Source: SG8-30 sp963695085 (GTDB taxonomy: Bacteria; Pseudomonadota; Gammaproteobacteria; Steroidobacterales; Steroidobacteraceae). Taken from it: 64,000 nt of DNA. Below are positions 17,587 through 26,792 of this stretch, one piece after another. The stretch spans positions 124,001-188,000 of the forward strand of contig CAVOFV010000001.1 in the NCBI GenBank assembly GCA_963695085.1. The letters run 5' to 3'. A model generated the notes under the pieces. That model ran no database searches and had not been told where the DNA came from. It saw only the letters and a list, made by a program, of their open reading frames with translations. The position numbers and the translations under genes were made by a program. The first letter of the stretch is position 1. Every line of letters begins with the position of its first letter.

Positions 17587-17591
17587 CGTCG

Positions 17592-19970
17592 TTAGTCCCT
17601 GATCGTGGCGTTTTGCTCGTTCTTCAGTCGGGCCACTACGGCTGCCATCACCCCATCGGCGTCCGCGTCCGTAAGCGTGCGAGAAGATTCCTGTAAAATC
17701 AAGCCTAAAGCGATGCTTTTTCTACCGGCTTCTATGCCCTTGCCACGGTATATGTCAAATACCCTCAACTCGTGCAGCATTCCCGCGGCCGAAATCCGCA
17801 CGTTTTCCCGTATTTCGTCCAGGGTCACTTCCTCGTCGACGACGATCGCGAGGTCGCGTCGAATGCCCGGGAAGCGAGATATCTCATTATAAACAGGTAA
17901 TTGCAAGATAAAGCTCGAAGAATAATCTAATTCGAACAGGACCGGCGCCTGCTTGAGGTCGAACGCGCGGCACAAGGCCGGGTGCAATTCACCGATCCAC
18001 CCGAGCGTCACGGCGCCGTTCTCGATCCGGGCACTGCGCCCCGGGTGCAGGCAGGTCCGCGCCGCCGCGCGGTAGCGGACCGAGTCCTGTCGCCCGGTCT
18101 GTGCGAACAACGCATCGAGGTCGCCCTTGACGTCATGGAAGTCCACGACCCGGCGCGGACTCCCCCACTGTTCCGGCAACGCGGTGCCCCAGGCGAGTCC
18201 GGCGATCCCGATGCTCTCGCTGAGGACTCCGGCGTCCACGGCGAAACGCGTGCCGACTTCGAACACCCGGACCCGGTCCTGCTGGCGGCGCACGTTGGCG
18301 CCCAGCGCGCCTACCAGGCCCGGCCACAGCGACCGGCGCATGAACCCCATGTCCGCCGATATCGGATTGGACAGGGCGAGGTGCTCTGCGTCCGGGTCGA
18401 ACAGCCTGGCCGATGCCGGATCCACGAAACTGTAGGTGATGGCCTCCTGGTATCCCCGATCGGCCAGCAGCGTCATGACGCGCCGTCGCGTCACGCTGTG
18501 TTCGCTTGCCGGCTGCGGAATCTGCTGCATGATCGCGTCGACCGGCTCGATGGCATCGTAGCCGTGGATGCGGGCGATTTCCTCGATGACGTCCTCCGCA
18601 ATCTGGATGTCGAAGCGGTAACTCGGCGGGATGATGCTGAGGACGTCGCCGATCGTAGCCACCTGCATGCCGAGGCGGCGCAGGATCGCGTCGATCTCCA
18701 TGCGCGGGATCTCCGCCCCGAGCACCCTCGCGATCTTGCCGGGCTCGATCTTGACACTGGGCCGGCGCGGCAGGTGCTCGGCCACTTCGGTCAGCACCAC
18801 GGGACCGGGCCGCCCGCCGGCGATGTCCGTCAGCAGCCGCGTGGCACGCTCGAGCGCCTTTTCCTGCAGCCGCGGGTCGACGCCGCGCTCGAAGCGCTGG
18901 GAAGCGTCGGTAATCATGCCGTAGCGCCGTCCGCGCCCCGCCACCGCGCCCGGGGCGAAGTAGGCAACCTCGATGAACACGTCGCTGGTATCGGCCGCGA
19001 TGCCGCTCTTTTCCCCGCCCATCACGCCCGCGATGCCGACCGGCCCTGCCGCGTCAGCGATCACCAGCACGTCGGCGTCGAGCGCCACCACCTTGCCGTC
19101 GAGCAACTCCAGCTGTTCTCCCGGCCGCGCATGGCGTACCTCGATGCGGCCATCGAGCCGGCGCAGGTCATAGGCGTGCATCGGCTGGCCGAGTTCCAGC
19201 ATCACGTAGTTGGTGACGTCCACCACCGGGCTGATCGCGCGCAGGCCGCAGCGGCGCAGGCGTTCCGCCATCCACAGCGGCGTCCTGGCCCCGGCGTCGA
19301 TGCCGCGGATGACGCGCCCGGCAAATCGCGGGCAGGCCGCGGGCGCCTCCAGGCGCACCTCGAAACGGTCCTTGATGGCCGCCACGACCGGTTCGATCGC
19401 AGTGACGGTGAGGCTGCGGCCGCTGATGGCGGCCACCTCGCGGGCCACCCCTGCCATCGACATCGCATCGCCCCGGTTCGGCGTCAGCGCCAGTTCGAGC
19501 ACCGTGTCGTCGAGCTTGAGCGCGACCCGCAAGTCGGTGCCGGGCGCGTGGTCGCCCGGCAGGTCGAGTATGCCTTCGTGCCCTTCCCCCAGGCCGAGCT
19601 CGCGCGCCGAGCACAGCATGCCCGCCGAGGGCACGCCGCGCAGATTCGCCCTGCCGATCGTCGTGCCGGCCGGCAACACCGCGCCGACGCGTGCCAGCGC
19701 GCCGGTCATGCCGGCGCGGGCATTCGGGGCGCCGCAGACGACCTGCACCGGTTCCTTGCCGCCATCGTCGACCAGGCACACGGACAGCTTGTCGGCATCG
19801 GGATGCGGGTCGGCCTTGAGGATCCTTGCGGTCACGACACCCGTGAAGGCGGGTGCCGCCGCGTCGACGGCCTCGACTTCGAGCCCGGCCATCGTCAGCC
19901 GCCGCGTCAGTTCGGCAGCATCCCAGCCGGTGCTGACCCAGTCTGACAACCAGTCGATGCTGACTCTCAC
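17592..19970 (-). CDS. pheT: Phenylalanyl-tRNA synthetase beta subunit
   Basis: A 792-residue subunit of the alpha2-beta2 phenylalanyl-tRNA synthetase that charges tRNA-Phe. The N-terminal OB-fold tRNA-binding domain is seen in FTGVVTARILKADPHPDADKLSVCLVD; the B3/B4 editing domain follows (residues about 210-390), then the B5 DNA-binding-like domain, the catalytic-like core and the C-terminal ferredoxin-fold anticodon-binding domain (YNEISRFPGIRRDLAIVVDEEV ... GKGIEAGRKSIALGLILQ). The length is standard. It starts with GTG, 4 bases after the end of pheS, so the two subunits are co-translated. Confidence 0.97.
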   Translation of the reverse strand: MRVSIDWLSDWVSTGWDAAELTRRLTMAGLEVEAVDAAAPAFTGVVTARILKADPHPDADKLSVCLVDDGGKEPVQVVCGAPNARAGMTGALARVGAVLPAGTTIGRANLRGVPSAGMLCSARELGLGEGHEGILDLPGDHAPGTDLRVALKLDDTVLELALTPNRGDAMSMAGVAREVAAISGRSLTVTAIEPVVAAIKDRFEVRLEAPAACPRFAGRVIRGIDAGARTPLWMAERLRRCGLRAISPVVDVTNYVMLELGQPMHAYDLRRLDGRIEVRHARPGEQLELLDGKVVALDADVLVIADAAGPVGIAGVMGGEKSGIAADTSDVFIEVAYFAPGAVAGRGRRYGMITDASQRFERGVDPRLQEKALERATRLLTDIAGGRPGPVVLTEVAEHLPRRPSVKIEPGKIARVLGAEIPRMEIDAILRRLGMQVATIGDVLSIIPPSYRFDIQIAEDVIEEIARIHGYDAIEPVDAIMQQIPQPASEHSVTRRRVMTLLADRGYQEAITYSFVDPASARLFDPDAEHLALSNPISADMGFMRRSLWPGLVGALGANVRRQQDRVRVFEVGTRFAVDAGVLSESIGIAGLAWGTALPEQWGSPRRVVDFHDVKGDLDALFAQTGRQDSVRYRAAARTCLHPGRSARIENGAVTLGWIGELHPALCRAFDLKQAPVLFELDYSSSFILQLPVYNEISRFPGIRRDLAIVVDEEVTLDEIRENVRISAAGMLHELRVFDIYRGKGIEAGRKSIALGLILQESSRTLTDADADGVMAAVVARLKNEQNATIRD

Positions 19971-19974
19971 GTCA

Positions 19975-21003
19975 TCACCCCCGGTTGAACTGCCTGAGGA
20001 ACCTGAGGTCGTTCTCGAAAAACAGCCGCAGGTCGTTGACGCCGTAGCGCAGCATCGTCAGGCGTTCGACACCCATGCCAAACGCGTAGCCCTGCCAGCG
20101 CTGCGCGTCCACGCCGCAGGACGTGAATACGTTCGGGTGCACCATTCCGCAGCCCAGCACTTCGAGCCAGCCGGTCTGCTTGCAGACCCGGCAACCGGCG
20201 CCATCGCAGAACACGCACTGGATGTCGACCTCGGCGGAGGGCTCGGTGAACGGGAAGTACGATGGCCGGAAACGCAGGCCGCGCGGTCTCTCGAAGAAGC
20301 GCTCCACGAAGTGCGCCAGCACCGCCTTGAGGTTGGCAAAGCTGATCGCCTCGTCGACCACCAGTCCCTCGACCTGGTGAAACATGGGCGTGTGGGTCAT
20401 GTCGGAGTCGCGGCGGTACACGCGCCCTGGCGCGATGATGCGCATCGGCATCGGACTCTCGCGCATGGCCCGGATCTGCACCGGCGAAGTGTGCGTGCGC
20501 AGCAACCGGCCATCAGGAAAGTAGAAGGTGTCGTGCATCGCCCGCGCCGGATGGTCGGCGGGAATGTTGAGCGCCTCAAAATTATGGAAATCGTCCTCGA
20601 CCTCGGGGCCTTCGGCGACCGCGAAACCGGCCTGCCGGAAGATCTCCTCGATGCGCAGGCGCGTGCGCGTGACCGGGTGCAGGCTGCCGGACACCTCGCC
20701 GCGGCCCGGCATCGTCACGTCGATCGCGCCACTGGCCAGCTCGCGGTCCAGCGACTCGCGCTGCAGCGCGGCGCGACGCGCCTCGATGGCCTCCGTGATG
20801 GACTGCTTGATGCGGTTGACCTGCGCGCCCGCCTCGCGGCGCGCATCCGGGGCCAGTTCACTGAGCGACTTGAGCAGCTCCGTAACGGCGCCCTTGCGGC
20901 CGAGCGCCGCGACACGCACCGCATCCAGAGCTGCCAGGTCCGCCGCGGCGGTCACCCGGTCGAGCAGCTGTCGCGCCAGCGTGTCCAGATCCTGCAAGAC
21001 CAC
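19975..21003 (-). CDS. pheS: Phenylalanyl-tRNA synthetase alpha subunit
   Basis: A 342-residue catalytic subunit of phenylalanyl-tRNA synthetase. It has an N-terminal coiled coil (residues about 1-85) that contacts tRNA, then the class II synthetase core: motif 1 near GSLHPVTRTRLRIEEIF, motif 2 region with THTSPVQIRAM and GRVYRRDSDMTHTPMFHQVEGL, and motif 3 with GWLEVLGCGMVHPNV and FGMGVERLTMLRYG. The start is GTG with a strong GGGAGGA site. It follows rplT by 82 bases on the same strand. No leader peptide or attenuator could be recognised in that gap. Confidence 0.97.
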   Translation of the reverse strand: MVLQDLDTLARQLLDRVTAAADLAALDAVRVAALGRKGAVTELLKSLSELAPDARREAGAQVNRIKQSITEAIEARRAALQRESLDRELASGAIDVTMPGRGEVSGSLHPVTRTRLRIEEIFRQAGFAVAEGPEVEDDFHNFEALNIPADHPARAMHDTFYFPDGRLLRTHTSPVQIRAMRESPMPMRIIAPGRVYRRDSDMTHTPMFHQVEGLVVDEAISFANLKAVLAHFVERFFERPRGLRFRPSYFPFTEPSAEVDIQCVFCDGAGCRVCKQTGWLEVLGCGMVHPNVFTSCGVDAQRWQGYAFGMGVERLTMLRYGVNDLRLFFENDLRFLRQFNRG

Positions 21004-21085
21004 TCCTCCCGCCCGATACGCGGCGGCGCCGGACCCGAAGGCCCGGCGCTCGCGCGTGGGATCGCCAACCCGGGCCCGTCCGGGG

Positions 21086-21448
21086 CTATTTCGCCGCGAG
21101 CGCCGCCTTCGCCTTCCCGACGATGACGCCGAACGCCGCGATGTCGTGCACCGCGAGGTCCGCGAGCGCCTTGCGGTCGACCTCGATGCCGGCCTTCTTG
21201 AGGCCCGACATGAACTGGCTGTAGGACAACTCGAAACCCCGCGCGGCCGCGTTGATTCGCTGGATCCACAGTGCGCGGTAGTCGCGCTTCTTCAGCCGGC
21301 GCCCCACGTACGCGTACTGGCCGGCCTTGATGACGGCCTGCTTCGCGACGCGATACACCTTGCGGCGCGCGTTGTAGTAACCCTTGGCCTTCTTCAGGAC
21401 CTTCTTGTGTCTGCGGCTTGCGACGACGCCGCGCTTGACTCGTGCCAT
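21086..21448 (-). CDS. rplT: 50S ribosomal protein L20
   Basis: A 120-residue protein of the large ribosomal subunit, needed early in 50S assembly. The sequence has the basic N-terminal tail ARVKRGVVASRRHKKVLKKAKGYYNARRKVYRVAKQAVIKAGQYAYVGRR and the globular end with LWIQRINAAARGFELSYSQFMSGL. The length is standard. An AGGAGG site lies before the ATG. In Gammaproteobacteria L20 represses translation of rpmI-rplT by binding the mRNA; the 100-base gap between infC and rpmI could hold that operator, but I cannot show the fold. Confidence 0.97.
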   Translation of the reverse strand: MARVKRGVVASRRHKKVLKKAKGYYNARRKVYRVAKQAVIKAGQYAYVGRRLKKRDYRALWIQRINAAARGFELSYSQFMSGLKKAGIEVDRKALADLAVHDIAAFGVIVGKAKAALAAK

Positions 21449-21473
21449 GTCACTATCCTCCTGTCAGCGTGCG

Positions 21474-21668
21474 TCAGTGGTTGGGGAGCAGCTTGGCCAG
21501 CCGCCCCAGGTCGGTCTCGTGCACCATCTTCGGGCTGCCGAGCTGCCGCTTTCGCTTGCTGGGTTTCTTCGTCAGGATGTGACGGAGGTGCGACTGGCCA
21601 CGCTTGAATCCTTTCGCAGTCTTGCGAAAGCGCTTGGCCGCCGCCCGGTTGGTTTTCAACTTGGGCAT
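21474..21668 (-). CDS. rpmI: 50S ribosomal protein L35
   Basis: A 64-residue, very basic protein of the large ribosomal subunit, starting PKLKTNRAAAKRFRKTAKGFKRGQ and ending with DLGRLAKLLPNH, as is usual for L35. It has a clear AGAGGAG site before the ATG and lies 25 bases upstream of rplT; the two are normally co-expressed and jointly regulated by L20. Confidence 0.97.
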   Translation of the reverse strand: MPKLKTNRAAAKRFRKTAKGFKRGQSHLRHILTKKPSKRKRQLGSPKMVHETDLGRLAKLLPNH

Positions 21669-21768
21669 CTTCGAACTCCTCTTGTTACCTCTTCACACCG
21701 CCTGGGCGGGCTGGAGGCGTATCGGCGGACGGGCCGCCGGTCACTTCTCTAGTGGGCGGACGTGCCGC

Positions 21769-22287
21769 TCACTTCTTCTTCGCCGAGATCACCATCACCA
21801 TCTGGCGCCCCTCCATCGAGGGGAATTGCTCGACCTGGCCGTGTTCCGCCAGGTCGACCACCACGCGATCCAGGAGCTTGCGCCCCAGCTCGGTGTGGGC
21901 CATCTCGCGGCCGCGGAAACGCATCGTCACCTTGGCCTTGTCGCCGTCCGTCAGGAATCGGATCAGGTTACGCAGCTTGACCTGGTAATCCGCCTCTTCC
22001 GTGCCGGGCCGGAATTTTACTTCCTTGAGCTGGATCTGTTTCTGCTTCTTCTTCGCCGAGTGCGTCTTCTTGTTCTGTTCGAACAGGTACTTGCCGTAAT
22101 CCATGATCCGGCAAACAGGCGGCTCGGCATTCGGCGAAACCTCCACAAGATCCATCGCCGCTTCCTGGGCCAGTTGCAGGGCCGCGGAACGGCTGATGAC
22201 ACCGACTTGTGATCCGTCGCTGCCAATGACGCGCAACTCCGGCGCAAGGATCTCGTCATTGCGCCGTGTGCGCTTGCTCGTTGAAAT
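21769..22287 (-). CDS. infC: Translation initiation factor IF-3 (ATT start)
   Basis: A 172-residue initiation factor that binds the 30S subunit and checks the start codon and initiator tRNA. The reading frame has no ATG, GTG or TTG at the expected N-terminus. It starts instead at ATT (22287-22285), ten bases after GGAGG, and reads I-S-T-S-K-R-T-R-R-N-D-E-I-L-A-P-E-L-R-V-I-G. This is the known rare start of infC, which lets IF-3 repress its own translation. The N-terminal domain (VGVISRSAALQLAQEAAMDLVEVSP) and the C-terminal domain (VKLRNLIRFLTDGDKAKVTMRFRGREMAH) are both complete. The ribosome binding site lies within the last codons of thrS, so the two genes are tightly linked. Confidence 0.96.
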   Translation of the reverse strand: MSTSKRTRRNDEILAPELRVIGSDGSQVGVISRSAALQLAQEAAMDLVEVSPNAEPPVCRIMDYGKYLFEQNKKTHSAKKKQKQIQLKEVKFRPGTEEADYQVKLRNLIRFLTDGDKAKVTMRFRGREMAHTELGRKLLDRVVVDLAEHGQVEQFPSMEGRQMVMVISAKKK

Positions 22288-22290
22288 ACG

Positions 22291-24216
22291 CTATTCCTCC
22301 GATAAATGACGGCCGCGGCTCGCCGCATCCTGGACGATCCGCGCCGCCACCTCTTGTAGGGGCATGGCGCCGAGATCCTTCCCGGACCGCGTGCGCACGG
22401 CCAACGACCTGGTTTCCACTTCCCGGTCCCCTGCGACAAGCAGGAACGGGACGCGTGCCAGCGTGTGTTCGCGGATTTTATAGCCGACTTTCTCGTTCCG
22501 CAAGTCAATCTGCGTGCGAACCCCCTGATTCTTAAGGAATTCCGCAGCCTCTTTGACGAATGGCTGCTGGCGATCGGTAATCGTCATGATTACCGCCTGC
22601 ACGGGCGCCAGCCAGGTGGGCAGTTTTCCCGCGTAATGCTCGATGAGGATGCCGATAAAGCGCTCGAACGAGCCCAGCACGGCGCGGTGCAGCACGACCG
22701 GGTGCCGGCGGTTGCCATCCTCGGCCACGTACTCAGCGTCGAGCCGCTGCGCCAGCAGGAAATCGACCTGGAACGTGCCACATTGCCAGTCCCGGCCAAT
22801 GGCGTCGCGCAGCACGAACTCCAGTTTCGGGCCGTAGAACGCTCCCTCCCCCGGGTTCATCGAATACTCCAGGCCGGTCGACTCGACCGCAGCCCGCAGG
22901 GCGCCTTCGGCCTGGTCCCACACCGCGTCCGACCCGGCCCGCTGCGCCGGCCGGTCGGCGAACTTGATGCGCACGTCGGTAAAGCCGAAGTCGCCGTACA
23001 TCTCCATGACCAGGTCGCAGAAGTCGCGCGTCTCGGCGGTGATCTGCTCCTCGGTGCAGAAGATGTGCGCGTCGTCCATCGTGAAGCCACGCACCCGCAT
23101 CAGTCCGTGCAGCGCGCCCGAAGGCTCGTTGCGGTGACAGGAACCGAACTCGGCGATCCGCAGCGGCAGGTCGCGATAGGACTTGATGCCCTGCTTGTAG
23201 ATCAGCACGTGCCCGGGACAGTTCATCGGCTTGACCGCCAGAATGCGGTCCTCGGACTCGGCGATGAACATGTTCTCGCGGTAGTTGTCCCAGTGGCCGG
23301 ATTTTTCCCACAGCGTGCGGTCGAGCAGCAGCGGACTGCGCACCTCCACATAGTCCTTGGCCTCGAGCCGCTCGCGCACGTAGCGCTCGATGATGCGATA
23401 CAGCGTATGCCCGTGCGGGTGCCAGAATGCGCTGCCGACCGCCTCGTCCTGCAGGTGGAACAGCCCGAGTTCACGGCCGAGTTTGCGGTGGTCGCGCTTC
23501 TCGGCCTCCTCGAGCCGGTGCAGGTACGCCTTGAGCTGCTTCTCGTCGGGCCAGGCGGTGCCGTAGATCCGCTGCAGCATCTCGTTGCGGGAATCGCCGC
23601 GCCAGTAGGCGCCGGCCAGCTTCATCAGCTTGAAGGCGCCGAGCTTGCCGGTACTGGGCACGTGCGGCCCGCGGCACAGGTCCTCCCAGTCACCCTGGCC
23701 GTACAGGGAGATGTCCTCGTCGCCGGGAATGGCTTCGATGATCTCCGCCTTGTACAGCTCGCCCAACGCGCGGAAGTGCGCGGCGGCCTCGTCGCGCGGC
23801 AGCACGCGCCGCTGCACGGGCAGGTCGGCCTGCGCCAGCTCGCGCATGCGCGCCTCGAACTTCTCGAGGTCTTCGGGTGTGAACGGCCGCTTGCAGGCGA
23901 AGTCATAGTAGAAGCCGTCCGCGATCACTGGCCCGATGGTCACTTGCGCGTCCGGGTACACGGACTGCACCGCCTGCGCCAGCAGGTGCGCGGTCGAATG
24001 GCGCAGGACCTCCAGGCCCTCCGGGTCGCGCGCGGTGATGATGCGCAGCCGCGCATCCTCGCCAATGACGTGCGAGCAATCGACGAGGCGCCCGTCCACC
24101 TCGCCGGCGAGCGCCGCACGCGCGAGTCCCGCGCCGATCGCGGCCGCGACGTCGGCCACCGTGACGGGCTTGTCGAACTTTCGTTGGCTGCCGTCGGGCA
24201 GCGTGATCAGCGGCAT
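22291..24216 (-). CDS. thrS: Threonyl-tRNA synthetase
   Basis: A 641-residue class II synthetase that charges tRNA-Thr and edits mischarged serine. Domains in order: TGS (MPLITLPDGSQRKFDKPVTVADVAAAIG, 1-60), the SAD editing domain with HSTAHLLAQAVQSVYPDAQ near residue 72 and the later C-x3-H zinc pair, the catalytic core with MNCPGHVLIYKQGIKSYRDLPLR and FGSCHRNEPSGALHGLMRVRGFTMDDAHIFC, and the anticodon-binding domain (WLAPVQAVIMTITDRQ). The ATG is chosen because the TGS domain starts there and GGAGACC precedes it; the open frame runs 155 codons further upstream but that part is shadow. First gene of the translation operon down to merR. Confidence 0.97.
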   Translation of the reverse strand: MPLITLPDGSQRKFDKPVTVADVAAAIGAGLARAALAGEVDGRLVDCSHVIGEDARLRIITARDPEGLEVLRHSTAHLLAQAVQSVYPDAQVTIGPVIADGFYYDFACKRPFTPEDLEKFEARMRELAQADLPVQRRVLPRDEAAAHFRALGELYKAEIIEAIPGDEDISLYGQGDWEDLCRGPHVPSTGKLGAFKLMKLAGAYWRGDSRNEMLQRIYGTAWPDEKQLKAYLHRLEEAEKRDHRKLGRELGLFHLQDEAVGSAFWHPHGHTLYRIIERYVRERLEAKDYVEVRSPLLLDRTLWEKSGHWDNYRENMFIAESEDRILAVKPMNCPGHVLIYKQGIKSYRDLPLRIAEFGSCHRNEPSGALHGLMRVRGFTMDDAHIFCTEEQITAETRDFCDLVMEMYGDFGFTDVRIKFADRPAQRAGSDAVWDQAEGALRAAVESTGLEYSMNPGEGAFYGPKLEFVLRDAIGRDWQCGTFQVDFLLAQRLDAEYVAEDGNRRHPVVLHRAVLGSFERFIGILIEHYAGKLPTWLAPVQAVIMTITDRQQPFVKEAAEFLKNQGVRTQIDLRNEKVGYKIREHTLARVPFLLVAGDREVETRSLAVRTRSGKDLGAMPLQEVAARIVQDAASRGRHLSEE

Positions 24217-24418
24217 CGCGTGGTCTCCGGTCGGCCGGATCGCGACCGCCACACCGCCTGCGACGCCCGGTAGCGCCGTCCGCGAATGACTGTCTGCCCG
24301 GCAGAAAACGGCCGGAATCGTAGCACGAGCGGCCGCGGGATTTGCTGTCGCGCCGCCCCCTGCGATCGGGTACCCTGCCGCGCACCGGTGCCCACGGTGC
24401 CCTCCAGGACGGTCAGGC

Positions 24419-25225
24419 ATGCACGAGAACCCGCAGCGTGCGAGTTCGCCAAACTGGCTGTACACGCTGGCGGAATGGCGCGCGTTGCTCGAGTTCGGCA
24501 CGCTGCCGGCCAGCTGGCCATTCCTGTCGGCGGGCCACGCCGGCGACGGCCACCCGGTGCTGCTGCTGCCCGGCCTGGCGGCCGGCGATGCGACGCTGGC
24601 CCCGCTGGCCTTCTTCCTGCGCCGCAATGGCTTTGCCGTAGAGACCTGGGGATTCGGCCGCAACCGCGGCTTCCATCGCAAGTTCGTCGTGGCGCTCGAG
24701 CAGAAGGTGCGTCACCTGCACCATCGCACCGGCCGCAAGGTCAGCCTGGTGGGCTGGAGCCTCGGCGGGCTGTTCGCCTTCGATGCCGCGCACCGCGCGC
24801 CGGAGTGCGTGCGCAACGTGGTTTCGCTGGGCAGCCCGATGCAACTCAGCGCCAGCCGCGTCGAGGCGCCGTGGACGGTCAAGGTGCTGTACCGCTGGCT
24901 GGCGCATCCGCTGGGTCCGGCCGCGCACCTGGCGCTGTCGCGCGCCCGGCTGTTGAAGCTGTCGCCACCGATGCCCTCGACCTGCATCTATTCGGAGACG
25001 GACGGGATCGTGCCGCCGCACGTCGCCGTGATCGACGGCAAGTCCGCGCGCCACGAGAACGTGCCGGTGCCCGGCAGCCACCTGGGCCTCGGGTTCAATC
25101 CGCTGGTGTTCTGGATCCTGGCCGACCGCCTGTCACAGCCCGAAGGGCGCTGGCGGCCTTTCGCGCCGCGCGGCGCCGTCGCCTCGCTGTACCGGCGCCT
25201 GCTGACCCTGCCAAAACTGGCCTGA
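24419..25225 (+). CDS. Alpha/beta hydrolase (lipase/esterase-like)
   Basis: A 268-residue alpha/beta hydrolase. The oxyanion region is HPVLLLPGLAAGD; the nucleophile Ser114 lies in GWSLGG, the acid Asp195 in YSETDGIVPP and His221 in PGSHLGLG, so the triad is complete. It has no signal peptide. It converges on the WS/DGAT acyltransferase with only 7 bases between their stops, and another hydrolase lies just beyond. Similar hydrolases are often found beside WS/DGAT genes, which suggests a role in turnover or remodelling of neutral lipids or acyl esters. The substrate is not known. It is divergent from thrS. Confidence 0.82.
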   Translation: MHENPQRASSPNWLYTLAEWRALLEFGTLPASWPFLSAGHAGDGHPVLLLPGLAAGDATLAPLAFFLRRNGFAVETWGFGRNRGFHRKFVVALEQKVRHLHHRTGRKVSLVGWSLGGLFAFDAAHRAPECVRNVVSLGSPMQLSASRVEAPWTVKVLYRWLAHPLGPAAHLALSRARLLKLSPPMPSTCIYSETDGIVPPHVAVIDGKSARHENVPVPGSHLGLGFNPLVFWILADRLSQPEGRWRPFAPRGAVASLYRRLLTLPKLA

Positions 25226-25232
25226 ACGGACC

Positions 25233-26747
25233 TCAGGCCGGCAACGGCGCCTTCCCCTGCGCTGCCGCAGCCTTGCTCCGCAACGCCTGCCGCGAGGTCT
25301 TGCGCACCACCTTGCGCCGCGGCTTGCGGACCGGCCGCCGCCGCGCCAGCCTGAGGTAGTCCTGGAATTCGTCGCGGATGCACTGCGCGAGGAACTCCGG
25401 ATCGGGCACCAGCTCGCGGCACGAGGTTGGCGAAATGACCAGCTGCCCCTCGTAGCTGGTGACGGCGAAGACCAGTCCCATGCCGTCGGTGATCGGCATG
25501 ATCGCGGAGAAGTAGGCCATTCGCGAGCCATTCAGGTACAGCGGGATCTTCGGCCCCGGCACATTGGTGACCGTGCAGTTGGCCAGCGGCGCATGCCGCC
25601 CGGCGCCCAGCGCCGCGCTCGAGATCAGGCGGGCCGTGGTCGCCAGCGTGCGCGCCGGCGCGTGCTTGCTGAGGTCGGTGAGTTCACGCGCGCCAACCGC
25701 GTGACGCATCTCGGCCGCGCTCGAGGTATGTCCGCGAACCTGTCGCAGGCGCTCCACCGGGTCCACGATATCGGTGCCGAGCGGCACGCGCAGCATGCTC
25801 AGCCCGTGCGGTGGCGCGGACGTGGCGGCGTCGCGGATCGAGATGGGCGCCATCGCGACCAGGCTGGATTCCGGCAATTCATTGTGCGTGGACAGGTAAC
25901 GTCGCAATGCGCCGCCGCAGATGGAGAGCACCACGTCGTTCACGCTGGCGCCCGCCACGAGCTGGCGAATCTGGCGGAACTCGCTCAGCAGGAAGCGCCG
26001 CGACTCGTAGACGCGGTGTGGCGAGACCTCGGCGTTGAAGCGTGTCACGGGCTGGCGTTCCGGGTGCAGGAAAGCGTCGCTGACCGCGCCCAGCAGTATC
26101 GGCCCGAGCCGCTTGACCGCGCGCATCAGCGGGCCGGCCATCTCGAACGGCTGGATCGCGTTGTGCAGGACGGCCCGCCCCACCAGCGATACGGCGCCGG
26201 GCGGATCCTCCGGGAACCACGGCTCCGGGGGCGCCGGCGGCGGCGCCTTGGCCATCGTGTCGTGCAGCAGGGTCGTTATTTCGGCGCCGCCCGCCAGGTC
26301 CATCGCGGCGTGATGCACCTTCGTCAGCAGCGCGAAACTGCCGCCGGGCAGGTCCAGAAACCTGTCGAGACGCTCGATCAGGTGGATCTCCCACAGCGGC
26401 CGCGACAGGTCCAGTGCCCTGGCGTGGATGCGCGACACCTGGATGCAGAACTGGCGCCAGTCGCCCGGCTGCGGCAGCGCCAGGTGGCGAACGTGGTACT
26501 CGAGGTCGAACACGTCGTCCTCGACCCAGTACGGGTAGTCGAGTTCGAGCGGCACCCGCAGCAGCTTCTTGCGGAAGATCGGCGACAGGTGCAGGCGGCT
26601 CTCGATGTGCCGCAGCAGTCCCTTGAAGCGTATCTTGCGGCCCGGCGCCGTGGACGGGTCGTAGATGTTGACCAGCGTGATGTGGCTGCTCGCGTGCCGC
26701 GAATCCGCGTACAGGAACAGCGCGTCGTCGCCGCGCAACTGGCGCAT
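25233..26747 (-). CDS. Wax ester synthase / acyl-CoA:diacylglycerol acyltransferase
   Basis: A 504-residue WS/DGAT family acyltransferase that makes wax esters or triacylglycerol from acyl-CoA and an alcohol or diacylglycerol, at the inner face of the cytoplasmic membrane. The active-site motif is at residues 145-150 (HHAAMD); the next residue is Leu where Gly is usual, so the motif is HHxxxDL rather than HHxxxDG. The PLW motif follows ALDLSR near residue 118, and the ND motif is in SVNDVVLSICGGALRRYL. A basic C-terminal tail (about 30 residues) is unusual in length. GAGGAGG precedes the ATG. It lies 45 bases after the neighbouring hydrolase gene and is probably co-transcribed with it. Confidence 0.9.
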   Translation of the reverse strand: MRQLRGDDALFLYADSRHASSHITLVNIYDPSTAPGRKIRFKGLLRHIESRLHLSPIFRKKLLRVPLELDYPYWVEDDVFDLEYHVRHLALPQPGDWRQFCIQVSRIHARALDLSRPLWEIHLIERLDRFLDLPGGSFALLTKVHHAAMDLAGGAEITTLLHDTMAKAPPPAPPEPWFPEDPPGAVSLVGRAVLHNAIQPFEMAGPLMRAVKRLGPILLGAVSDAFLHPERQPVTRFNAEVSPHRVYESRRFLLSEFRQIRQLVAGASVNDVVLSICGGALRRYLSTHNELPESSLVAMAPISIRDAATSAPPHGLSMLRVPLGTDIVDPVERLRQVRGHTSSAAEMRHAVGARELTDLSKHAPARTLATTARLISSAALGAGRHAPLANCTVTNVPGPKIPLYLNGSRMAYFSAIMPITDGMGLVFAVTSYEGQLVISPTSCRELVPDPEFLAQCIRDEFQDYLRLARRRPVRKPRRKVVRKTSRQALRSKAAAAQGKAPLPA

Positions 26748-26792
26748 GGTCGGCCTCCTCGTCGTGGCCGGCGAACGGCCGCGCGGAGTCTA

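Noticed and set aside
24217..24681. 155-residue N-terminal extension of thrS
   Set aside because: The TGS domain begins exactly at the ATG at 24216 with a ribosome binding site; the extension has low-complexity shadow composition.
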